Positions 25,293 through 32,034 of a DNA stretch of 64,000 bases are shown one piece after another. Made by a program: the position numbers and the translations under genes. Source of the stretch: Fodinicurvata sp. EGI_FJ10296 (GTDB taxonomy: Bacteria > Pseudomonadota > Alphaproteobacteria > DSM-16000 > Inquilinaceae); the NCBI RefSeq assembly GCF_040712075.1, contig NZ_JBFCVL010000011.1:28861-92860 (forward strand). Direction: 5' to 3'. The notes beneath the pieces are model-generated. The model was not told where the DNA came from, did no database searches, and was given only the letters and a program-made list of their open reading frames with translations. How positions within the stretch are numbered: the first letter of the stretch is position 1; every line of letters begins with the position of its first letter.

Positions 25293-26902
25293 CCGAGACA
25301 GGAGGCCCGGCGGGCCAGCGCGTCATGAATCTGGCGACTCTGCTGACCCAGGCGGCGCGGCGCCGGGGGCCGCACCCGGGACTTATCAAGGGCGAGCAAC
25401 GCTGGAGCTGGGCCGATCTCGAACGCGACACCGGCCGTCTGGCGGCGGCGCTGATCGGACTTGGTATCGGCAAGGGCGATCGCATCCTTGCGCATTCGCG
25501 CAACGGCCACGAGCTGGTCATTGCCATGTTCGCGGTGTTCCGCATCGGCGCCATCTGGGTGCCGACGAATTTCCGGCTGACGCCGGGCGAGGTTGTGGAC
25601 CAGGCCGAGACCGCGGGCGCTTGCGTCTTCCTGTGCGACGGTGGCTTTCCCGAGCACGCCGCGGCCGTCGCCGAGCGCGCGTCCACCGTTCGGCACATCG
25701 TGCGCATGTGCGAAGGCACGTTTGGCGACACGACGCTGGCGTCGCTGATCGAGACCTGTCCGCCGGACGCGGTCCGACCGGCGGCAGCCGTGACCTACAA
25801 CGATCCCTGCTGGTTCTTTTTTACCTCGGGCACCACCGGCAAGTCCAAGGCCGCCATCCTGACCCATGGGCAGATGGCGTTCGTGATCACCAATCATCTG
25901 GCCGATCTGGTGCCGGGCACCGACAGCGACGACGCCTCCCTGGTCGTCGCCCCACTGTCGCACGGCGCCGGTGTCCACATGCTCAATCAGGTCGCCCGGG
26001 CGGCACGGACGGTGCTTCCCGATTCCGACCGCTTCGACGCCGCCCTGCTCTGGCGGCTGATCGACGCGCACCGGATCACCAACATGTTCACGGTGCCCAC
26101 AATTCTGACCATGCTCTCTGACCACCCCGATGCCGCCGCACGCCCCCATCCATCACTTCGATACGTCATCTATGCCGGGGCGCCGATGTATCGCGAGGAC
26201 CAGAAGCGAATCCTTGCCACGATAGGCCCCGTGATCGTCCAGTATTTCGGTCTGGGCGAGGTCACCGGCAACATCACGGTTCTGCCCCCGGCGCTGCATT
26301 CCCTCGACGACGGACCAGACGCCCGCATCGGCACCTGCGGCATCGAGCGTACGGGCATGCAGGTGAGCGTACAGGACGACCGTGGGAAGGAGGTGCCGCC
26401 GCTGGAGACCGGCGAAATCTGCGTTATCGGTCCGGCGGTGTTCCCGGGCTATTTCGACAATCCAAAGGCCAATGCCGAGGTCTTTCGCGACGGCTGGTTT
26501 CGCACCGGCGATGTCGGCCACATGGACCGCGAGGGCTTTGTCTATATAACCGGCCGAAAGTCCGACATGTATATTTCCGGCGGGTCCAACATCTATCCAC
26601 GCGAAATCGAGGAAAAGATTCTGACGAACCCGGCCGTCGCCGAAGTGGCGGTGCTGGGCGTACCCGATGCGAAATGGGGCGAAAGCGGTATCGCCGTCTG
26701 CGCGCTGAAGCCCGGAACGGCATTGTCCGAGACCCAGCTGCTGACATGGCTGGAGACTCATATTTCGCGTTATAAGTTGCCCAAACGTGTGGTTTTTCTC
26801 GATGCTTTGCCGAAATCCGGCTACGGCAAGGTGCCAAAGCGGCTGGTGCGCCAGACGCTTGAAGAGCGTGGCCTGTTGCCGGAACCAACCGGGGAGACAT
26901 GA
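25289..26902 (+). CDS. Acyl-CoA synthetase (AMP-forming)
   Basis: A 537-residue adenylate-forming enzyme that activates a carboxylic acid with ATP and loads CoA. The P-loop-like motif is FFTSGTTGKSKAAILTHG near residue 180. The core motif A5 region reads VQYFGLGEVTGNI, and the hinge is FRTGDVGHMDREGFVYITGR. KSDMYISGGSNIYPREIEEK follows, and the C-terminal catalytic Lys is in PKSGYGKVPKRL. Full length. It is coupled by ATGA at both ends, to the thiolase before it and the PPC protein after it. The acid is unknown. Confidence 0.9.
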   Translation: MTETGGPAGQRVMNLATLLTQAARRRGPHPGLIKGEQRWSWADLERDTGRLAAALIGLGIGKGDRILAHSRNGHELVIAMFAVFRIGAIWVPTNFRLTPGEVVDQAETAGACVFLCDGGFPEHAAAVAERASTVRHIVRMCEGTFGDTTLASLIETCPPDAVRPAAAVTYNDPCWFFFTSGTTGKSKAAILTHGQMAFVITNHLADLVPGTDSDDASLVVAPLSHGAGVHMLNQVARAARTVLPDSDRFDAALLWRLIDAHRITNMFTVPTILTMLSDHPDAAARPHPSLRYVIYAGAPMYREDQKRILATIGPVIVQYFGLGEVTGNITVLPPALHSLDDGPDARIGTCGIERTGMQVSVQDDRGKEVPPLETGEICVIGPAVFPGYFDNPKANAEVFRDGWFRTGDVGHMDREGFVYITGRKSDMYISGGSNIYPREIEEKILTNPAVAEVAVLGVPDAKWGESGIAVCALKPGTALSETQLLTWLETHISRYKLPKRVVFLDALPKSGYGKVPKRLVRQTLEERGLLPEPTGET

Positions 26903-27780
26903 TGATGCGCTGCGTTTCCCAACCCGGCCCTGCGACGGACCCGCGAACCATCGCAATTCCGGCCGGGGCCGTCGACATCGATGCGACGCTGGCGCCCGGC
27001 GCACCGCTGCTCGACCAGTTGTACGACCTCCTCCGCCGGCACGGATGTGAAAGCGGCGTGTTCCACATGACCGGCGGCACGCTCGATCCGTTCGCCTATG
27101 TGATTCCGGCGCTGTCGCCCAACGAACAGCACGCGGCCTATTACAGTGAGACGTTCCGCCCGGCCGGCCCATCGCACTTATCGCAGGGCGCAGTGACCAT
27201 GGGTCTGCGCGACGGCGAACCCTTTTTTCACTGCCACGCCTTCTGGACCGAAAGCGGGGGCAAATCGGCTGGCGGCCACATCCTGCCGTTCGAAACCATC
27301 GTCGCCGGCGCCATTCGTGTCGTCGGCATCGGCCTGAAGGGCGCGGCCTTCGAAACACACGCCGATGCCGAGACCGGCTTCCCTCTGTTCACGCCGGTCC
27401 CGGCCGGGAGCCATGACGCAATCCCGGCCCCGGAATTGATCCCGGCACTGGCCGTGCGTCTCAAACCGCACGAGGACATCGTCACCAGTCTCGAAGGCGT
27501 GGTGCGGGCCGTAGGCTGGCAACGGGCGCGTGTGCACGGTGGCGTCGGCAGCATCATCGGCGCCCGCTACATCGACGCGCCGCCGGTCGATCCGTTCGCG
27601 ACCGAAATGTTCCTGACCGACGGCATGATCGATCCGCTTGGCGACCACAGCCATCTCGAAACCGGCCTCGTCGATCTGACCGGCGCGCTTAGCAGCGGCA
27701 GCCTCGTGCCCGAGGACAACCCGATCCTGATGACGCTCGAAGTCGTTCTGACGCAATGCCAGAGTAGCGTGAGCCGATAG
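26899..27780 (+). CDS. Tandem PPC (DUF296) domain protein
   Basis: A 293-residue protein with two copies of the PPC/DUF296 fold. The first spans about residues 30-170 and carries HCHAFWTESGGKSAGGHILP, including the hallmark GGH segment. The second begins near residue 190, with RARVHGGVGSI and DLTGALSSGSLVPEDNPILM, and lacks the GGH. Plant members bind AT-rich DNA, but bacterial members have trimeric folds of unclear role. ATGA coupling to the acyl-CoA synthetase argues for a metabolic role, perhaps small-molecule binding, rather than transcription. That is inference. Confidence 0.65.
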   Translation: MMMRCVSQPGPATDPRTIAIPAGAVDIDATLAPGAPLLDQLYDLLRRHGCESGVFHMTGGTLDPFAYVIPALSPNEQHAAYYSETFRPAGPSHLSQGAVTMGLRDGEPFFHCHAFWTESGGKSAGGHILPFETIVAGAIRVVGIGLKGAAFETHADAETGFPLFTPVPAGSHDAIPAPELIPALAVRLKPHEDIVTSLEGVVRAVGWQRARVHGGVGSIIGARYIDAPPVDPFATEMFLTDGMIDPLGDHSHLETGLVDLTGALSSGSLVPEDNPILMTLEVVLTQCQSSVSR

Positions 27781-27848
27781 TGCCGGGAGTCATTGCTCGC
27801 CGCGAGCCCGCCACTCCAACTGTAGCCACTGGAAACGGAGATCAGAGT

Positions 27849-28097
27849 ATGATGATGACAGGACCATCAGTCGCATTCGTGGCTATGCTGTTTCTATCCT
27901 GGACGGTACCGGACGGAGCGCCGTATCGCGACCTTCTGGCCGACCCCGGCAATGCCGAGATGGCGGTGGAAATCATGGGCTTTGCCGATGCGGAAACGTG
28001 CGAGGCCTTCATCGACAAAATACGCGAGGATGACTCAGGGGCGTTTCTGCCCTATGACGGCGCCACCGTCTCCCGCGCGGAATGCCGTCCGTACTGA
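27849..28097 (+). CDS. Small hypothetical exported protein
   Basis: An 82-residue protein. The first 20 residues (MMMTGPSVAFVAMLFLSWTV) form a hydrophobic segment like a signal peptide or anchor. Two Cys residues, in AETCEAFIDKI and RAECRPY, could form a disulfide in the periplasm. The start at 27849 is set by GGAG eight bases upstream; a longer frame starts at 27780. It is not related to a family I know, and it sits between the PPC gene and threonine synthase. Confidence 0.5.
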   Translation: MMMTGPSVAFVAMLFLSWTVPDGAPYRDLLADPGNAEMAVEIMGFADAETCEAFIDKIREDDSGAFLPYDGATVSRAECRPY

Positions 28098-28151
28098 TCG
28101 GTGGCGGCCCTGCAAATGGAACACCCCCAGCGACCCGAGGATAGCGGCGAC

Positions 28152-29369
28152 ATGAGCCAAACACCTACCTTCGTCACCCATCTCGAATGCTCGATGACGG
28201 GAGAGCGGTATGAAGCCGACCAGCCGCACAACCTCTCGAAGGCGGGCAAGCCGCTTCTGGTGCGTTACGATCTGGATGCGCTGAAAGCCGCTTTCTCCAA
28301 AGATGTGCTGGCGGGACGCCAGTTTGAGGGGCTCTGGCGGTACCGCGAGATGCTGCCGGTGCGCCGGGCGGAGAACCGGGTTTCGCTGGGCGAGGTCGTC
28401 ACCCCCCTGATCGACCTGCCAAAGCTCGCCGGCGGGGCCGGCCGACTCTCGGTCAAGGATGAAGGCCATCTGCCGACCGGAAGTTTCAAGGCACGCGGGC
28501 TGGTCATGGCGGTAGCGATGGCAAAGGAACTGGGACTGAACCATCTGGCCATGCCGACGAACGGCAATGCCGGTGCCGCTCTGGCGGCCTATGCCGGCCG
28601 GGCCGGGCAGCGGGCAACGGTCTTCTGCCCGGATGACACGCCCGAGATCAATGTCCGCGAGATCCAGGCCCAGGGCGCGAGGGTCTACCGGGTCAACGGC
28701 CTGATCAACGATTGCGGCAAGATCGTCGGCGACGGCAAGGCCGCTGCCGGCTGGTTCGACGTTTCCACCCTCAAGGAGCCGTATCGGATCGAGGGTAAAA
28801 AGACGATGGGCCTGGAACTGGCCGAGCAACTCGGCTGGGAACTGCCCGACGTCATTTTTTATCCCACTGGTGGCGGCACCGGACTGATCGGCATGTGGAA
28901 GGCTTTCGCCGAACTGGAGGCCATGGGCTGGATATCGGGGAAGAAACCCCGCATGGTCGCCGTCCAGGCCACCGGTTGCGCGCCGATCGTCAAGGCCTAT
29001 GAGGCCGGCGAGGAGCACGCCCCGCTGTGGGAAAACGCCCACACGGTCGCCGCCGGCATTCGCGTACCGGTCGCAGTCGGCGATTTCCTGATCCTGCGCG
29101 CTGTTCGCGAAAGCGGCGGGTTCGCCATCGCCATCGACGACGACACGATCATGGCGGCCCGTGACGAAGTGGCGGCGGGCGAAGGGCTACTGTTGTGCCC
29201 GGAAGGGGCGGCCACTTATGCGGCTTATCGTCAGGCGCTGGCCGACGGCAAGGTCGCGGCGACCGATCGTTGCGTCCTGTTCAACTGCGCCACCGGCCTG
29301 AAATACCCCCTGCCCGAGGTCACCCGCAGCATCGACCGGCACGCCCCGATCGATTACGCGGCACTGTAG
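28152..29369 (+). CDS. thrC: Threonine synthase-like PLP enzyme
   Basis: A 405-residue PLP-dependent enzyme of fold type II that converts O-phosphohomoserine to threonine. An N-terminal segment, VTHLECSMTGERYEADQPHN, resembles the short metal-site region of type 2 threonine synthases. The PLP Lys is in KDEGHLPTGSFKARGLVMAV. LAMPTNGNAGAALAAYAGRA, the asparagine loop, follows. The phosphate-binding FYPTGGGTGLIGMWKAF also fits. The start at 28152 is behind GAGGA. No other threonine genes are near, so a related role such as a threonine synthase paralogue cannot be excluded. Confidence 0.85.
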   Translation: MSQTPTFVTHLECSMTGERYEADQPHNLSKAGKPLLVRYDLDALKAAFSKDVLAGRQFEGLWRYREMLPVRRAENRVSLGEVVTPLIDLPKLAGGAGRLSVKDEGHLPTGSFKARGLVMAVAMAKELGLNHLAMPTNGNAGAALAAYAGRAGQRATVFCPDDTPEINVREIQAQGARVYRVNGLINDCGKIVGDGKAAAGWFDVSTLKEPYRIEGKKTMGLELAEQLGWELPDVIFYPTGGGTGLIGMWKAFAELEAMGWISGKKPRMVAVQATGCAPIVKAYEAGEEHAPLWENAHTVAAGIRVPVAVGDFLILRAVRESGGFAIAIDDDTIMAARDEVAAGEGLLLCPEGAATYAAYRQALADGKVAATDRCVLFNCATGLKYPLPEVTRSIDRHAPIDYAAL

Positions 29370-29407
29370 TAAACAAGAAAAAATTGCAACATCCCATCGA
29401 AACCACT

Positions 29408-29445
29408 ACCAGTGCGGGCGTTACATTGCGAACCGCCCCGCTGGT
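29408..29445 (+). promoter_or_regulatory. Hairpin directly upstream of the rpn start codon
   Basis: Arms ACCAGTGCGGGCG (29408-29420) and CGCCCCGCTGGT (29434-29445) can pair over 12 base pairs with one bulge and one G-T pair around a 13-base loop. The 3' arm ends 3 bases before the rpn ATG at 29449. No Shine-Dalgarno sequence is present there, so the full-length protein should be made poorly. It could also act as a weak terminator for thrC, but no U-tract follows. Confidence 0.45.
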
Positions 29446-29448
29446 GAC

Positions 29449-30453
29449 ATGCCGCCCCCCACTACTCCTCATGATGACCTTTTCAAGGCGCTGCTCGACG
29501 ACCCGCGCCGTGCGGCAGCGGTTCTGAACGACTATCTCCCGCCGGAGATCGCACCGATGCTGGGGCATGCGCTGCCGGAGCCGATCGACGGCAGCTTCAT
29601 CGACGAGGACCTCGCCAACAGCCAGAGCGACCGGCTGTTCCGGGTGCAGACCCGCGACGGGCGATCGGCCTTCGTCTATGCCCTGCTGGAGCACAAGAGT
29701 TCGGTCGACCCGGCGACGCCGATCCAGCTGGGCACCTATCTGCTGCGCATCTGGCGCCGGCATGGCGATGCTCCGGACGGGAATTTCCGCCGGCTGCCGC
29801 CGATCATCCCGATCGTGTTCTACCATGGCCGCCAGCCGTGGAGCGTCCCGACCGCGATCATCGATTGCATCGATGCCGACGCGCCGCTCAAGGAGCAGCT
29901 CCGCGACCTCCGCTACACCGTCCATCACCTGAACGAACGTCCCGACAACGCCCTGTCCAACCATCGCGACGTCGCCGCGGTGTTCCTGGCGCTCAAGCAT
30001 CTGCGCGAGGAACCGGCGGCGTTCGACACCCTGGTGCGGATCCTTGAGCTGCCGGCAGCCGACACGCAATTGCTGAAACAGCTGATCCAATATATCCTGA
30101 CGACCCAGCCTTCCATCGACCGCGATGGCTGGCAACAGCTGATATCCGCAGCCCGACCGCAGGAGGAGGACACCGTCATGTCGATCGCGATCCGTCAATG
30201 GCAGGAAGAAGGCCGCCTGCAGGGGCTGGTACAGGGGAAGGCCGAGGGAAAAGCCGAAGGAATAACAGAGGGAATGGCCAAAGGAATGGCCGATAGCCTT
30301 ATCCAGATCCTTGAAACCCGCTTCCACGAACTCGACGAGGATGTCAAGAGCCGGATCCGGAACCAATCAGCCGACGCCCTCAGCATGGCGACCAAACGTG
30401 CACTCGTCGCACCGACGTTTGAGCAGGCGCTCGACGGATTGACGCACCATTAG
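29449..30453 (+). CDS. Rpn-family nuclease (RpnL-type toxin, PD-(D/E)XK, formerly transposase_31)
   Basis: A 334-residue recombination-promoting nuclease/putative transposase. The opening HDDLFKALLDDPRRAAAVLN and the nuclease core (Asp in QSDRLF, then FVYALLEHKSS with the ExK) are clear, and PIVFYHGRQPW is a family hallmark. The C-terminus, from residue 244, is a small helical domain with four-residue repeats GKAEGKAEGITEGMAKG. In characterised enteric Rpn proteins the full-length form is a DNA-degrading toxin with antiphage activity. The start has no ribosome site and lies just behind a hairpin. An internal start at 30178 would make the C-terminal domain alone. Confidence 0.85.
   Translation: MPPPTTPHDDLFKALLDDPRRAAAVLNDYLPPEIAPMLGHALPEPIDGSFIDEDLANSQSDRLFRVQTRDGRSAFVYALLEHKSSVDPATPIQLGTYLLRIWRRHGDAPDGNFRRLPPIIPIVFYHGRQPWSVPTAIIDCIDADAPLKEQLRDLRYTVHHLNERPDNALSNHRDVAAVFLALKHLREEPAAFDTLVRILELPAADTQLLKQLIQYILTTQPSIDRDGWQQLISAARPQEEDTVMSIAIRQWQEEGRLQGLVQGKAEGKAEGITEGMAKGMADSLIQILETRFHELDEDVKSRIRNQSADALSMATKRALVAPTFEQALDGLTHH
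30161..30170 (+). promoter_or_regulatory. Strong internal Shine-Dalgarno inside rpn
   Basis: AGGAGGAGGA lies 7 bases before an in-frame ATG at 30178 (Met244 of the nuclease). It is the strongest ribosome site in this part of the window and contrasts with the missing site at the gene start. It decides the internal start proposed for the short protein. Confidence 0.7.
30178..30453 (+). CDS. Internal RpnS-type antitoxin (gene within gene)
   Basis: A 91-residue product in the same frame as the nuclease, using Met244 behind a near-perfect Shine-Dalgarno. It comprises the C-terminal domain: an amphipathic start MSIAIRQWQEEGRLQGLVQG, then four-residue repeats (KAEG, KAEG, ITEG, MAKG), then MADSLIQILETRFHELDEDV and a helical tail. 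In published Rpn systems the separately translated C-terminal protein dimerises through a repeat-bearing helix and blocks the full-length toxin, and the repeat number varies between strains. The assignment rests on this architecture and has not been tested here. Confidence 0.65.
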   Translation: MSIAIRQWQEEGRLQGLVQGKAEGKAEGITEGMAKGMADSLIQILETRFHELDEDVKSRIRNQSADALSMATKRALVAPTFEQALDGLTHH

Positions 30454-30532
30454 CGACAGGGATCTGCCGGGGAGAGATCCTTGTCAGGTCACTTTGGCAC
30501 CCCGCCCCGCCACACACGAAGAGAATATCTTC

Positions 30533-30772
30533 ATGTCGATCGCGATCCGTCAATGGCAGGAAGAAGGCCGCCTGCAGGGGCTGGTGCAGGGAAAGGCCGA
30601 AGGAATGGCCGAAAGCCTCATCCGGGTCCTCGAAGCCCGCTTTCACCCGCTCGATCAGAGTGTGAAAAACCGGATCAGAATGCAGTCTGTCGAGGCGCTT
30701 GAAACAGCGACCGGGCGGGCGCTGGCCGCACCGACACTTGATCACGTGCTAGACGGATTCTCGCAGCATTAG
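30533..30772 (+). CDS. Free-standing RpnS-like protein (duplicated Rpn C-terminus)
   Basis: A 79-residue protein 79 bases after the rpn stop. Its first 24 residues are identical to the internal RpnS product, and its DNA differs by 3 bases in the first 69. It has one KAEG repeat where the first copy has four repeat units, a 12-residue difference. The tail MAESLIRVLEARFHPLDQSV is about 60% identical. A weaker ribosome site GAAGAG lies 9 bases upstream, and homology extends a few codons before the ATG (EEDTV versus EENIF). It may be a solo antitoxin, a decoy, or the remnant of a second rpn gene whose nuclease part was lost. Confidence 0.6.
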   Translation: MSIAIRQWQEEGRLQGLVQGKAEGMAESLIRVLEARFHPLDQSVKNRIRMQSVEALETATGRALAAPTLDHVLDGFSQH

Positions 30773-30805
30773 GGCCGTCGCCTGATCGTCGCGACGAGCA
30801 GACGA

Positions 30806-31522
30806 TCAGCAGCCGACGGGGCCGAGCATGTGTATGCCGCACTCGGTCTTGGCCATACCGCGCCACCGGCCGTCCCGCACCTCTTCGCCGGGACGCCGGC
30901 GCGAGGTGCAGGGAATGCAGCCGACACTGTCATACCCCTTGTCCTGCATCGGATGGCGCGGCAGATTCAGACTCTCGAACCTCTGCTCGACGTCCTTTGG
31001 ATCAAGCGCTGCCAGCGGATTGACTTTGAGGCGCGGCCCCTCGACCTCGACGACCGGTATGCGTGACCGCTGGCCGCCGTGATAGCGCTTGCGCCCATTG
31101 GCCCACGCCGCCATCCCGTCCAGCGCGCGTTCCAGCGGCCTTACCTTGCGCATGTGACAGCACGCATCGGGATCCGAAGCCCACAGGAATTCCTCCGGGT
31201 CGCGCTCCGCCTGATCTGCGGCATCGGGATGCAGCGAGCGGACATTCGTCAACCTCAGGCGGTCCACCAGCCGGTCGCGATAGTCCAGCGTCTCCGGGAA
31301 AAGCCAGCCGGTGTCGAGCAGCAACACCTCGATGGTGCCATCCACCCGCGCCATCGCGTCGAGCAGCACGGCCGATTCCGTACCGAACGATGACACCACC
31401 GCGAACCTGCCGGGGGCAACGGTTTCACGGATGGCATCGATCACGACTTCCGGCGCCGCACCTTCCAGGCTCGCGTTCAGGATGCGGGCCTTTTCGGTCA
31501 GAGATGCGTCCAGGTCCACCAT
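30806..31522 (-). CDS. cysH: Phosphoadenylyl/adenylyl-sulfate reductase
   Basis: A 238-residue enzyme reducing activated sulfate to sulfite. The PP-loop-type nucleotide site is SSFGTESAVLLDAMA. CCHMRKVRPL and GCIPCTSRRRPGEE supply the two Cys pairs of the iron-sulfur cluster found in APS-type enzymes, and ECGIH near the C-terminus holds the catalytic Cys. The cluster suggests adenosine 5'-phosphosulfate as the preferred substrate. It is the last gene of the sulfur operon; its start shares one base with the DUF934 stop. Confidence 0.9.
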   Translation of the reverse strand: MVDLDASLTEKARILNASLEGAAPEVVIDAIRETVAPGRFAVVSSFGTESAVLLDAMARVDGTIEVLLLDTGWLFPETLDYRDRLVDRLRLTNVRSLHPDAADQAERDPEEFLWASDPDACCHMRKVRPLERALDGMAAWANGRKRYHGGQRSRIPVVEVEGPRLKVNPLAALDPKDVEQRFESLNLPRHPMQDKGYDSVGCIPCTSRRRPGEEVRDGRWRGMAKTECGIHMLGPVGC

Positions 31523-32034
31523 CAGCTGGCCACTCCCGCCCCGCCTACGCGGGCTCTGAATGCTGTCATGCGGTTATCGGCGCCGGGTTGATACACAACG
31601 GGAATGCTCGCAACCTCGCGGTCGAACGCGTCCGCGTCGGCATCGCGGGCGACCAGCAAGGCGTCAAAGCCGGCACGCACCATGAAGGCGAACTGGTCCC
31701 GGAGTACCTGACCGGTCGCCCGGATTTCGCCGCTGAAGCCGTAATGCTCGCGCAGTTGACGCGCCTGGCTGTATGCCCTGCCGTCCTTGAAGGTCGGAAA
31801 GGACAGACAGACCAGCGACAGTCGATCCAGATGGGGTGCCAGATCCGACACCGGCCGGTCGTTGGGCCATGTGACCCCCCATCGGGCATCGGGCCGCGCC
31901 TCCACAGGCACCGCACCGTAGTCAGCCAGTTGGTCGGCCGTGAGGAGAAGGTGGTCGCCCGCAGGCGGCGCCGTAGCATCCGCAACGGCAATCCATACAT
32001 CCGCTACCGGTCGACCGTGCTTAAGCAGCGGCAT
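31522..32034 (-). CDS. DUF934 protein of the sulfite reduction operon
   Basis: A 170-residue protein matching the DUF934 family. Recognisable parts are SLVCLSFPTFKDGRAYSQAR, then LREHYGFSGEIRATGQVLRD, followed by QFAFMVRAGFDALLV. DUF934 genes sit beside sulfite reductase in many alpha- and betaproteobacteria, and an accessory or electron-transfer role has been proposed, but its chemistry is unknown. It overlaps the sulfite reductase 3' end by 14 bases and cysH by one base, so all three are translated together. Confidence 0.8.
   Translation of the reverse strand: MPLLKHGRPVADVWIAVADATAPPAGDHLLLTADQLADYGAVPVEARPDARWGVTWPNDRPVSDLAPHLDRLSLVCLSFPTFKDGRAYSQARQLREHYGFSGEIRATGQVLRDQFAFMVRAGFDALLVARDADADAFDREVASIPVVYQPGADNRMTAFRARVGGAGVAS

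Noticed and set aside
29408..29445. Hairpin considered as the thrC terminator
   Set aside because: No U-tract follows, and it ends 3 bases before the rpn start, so a translation-control role fits better, although weak termination remains possible.
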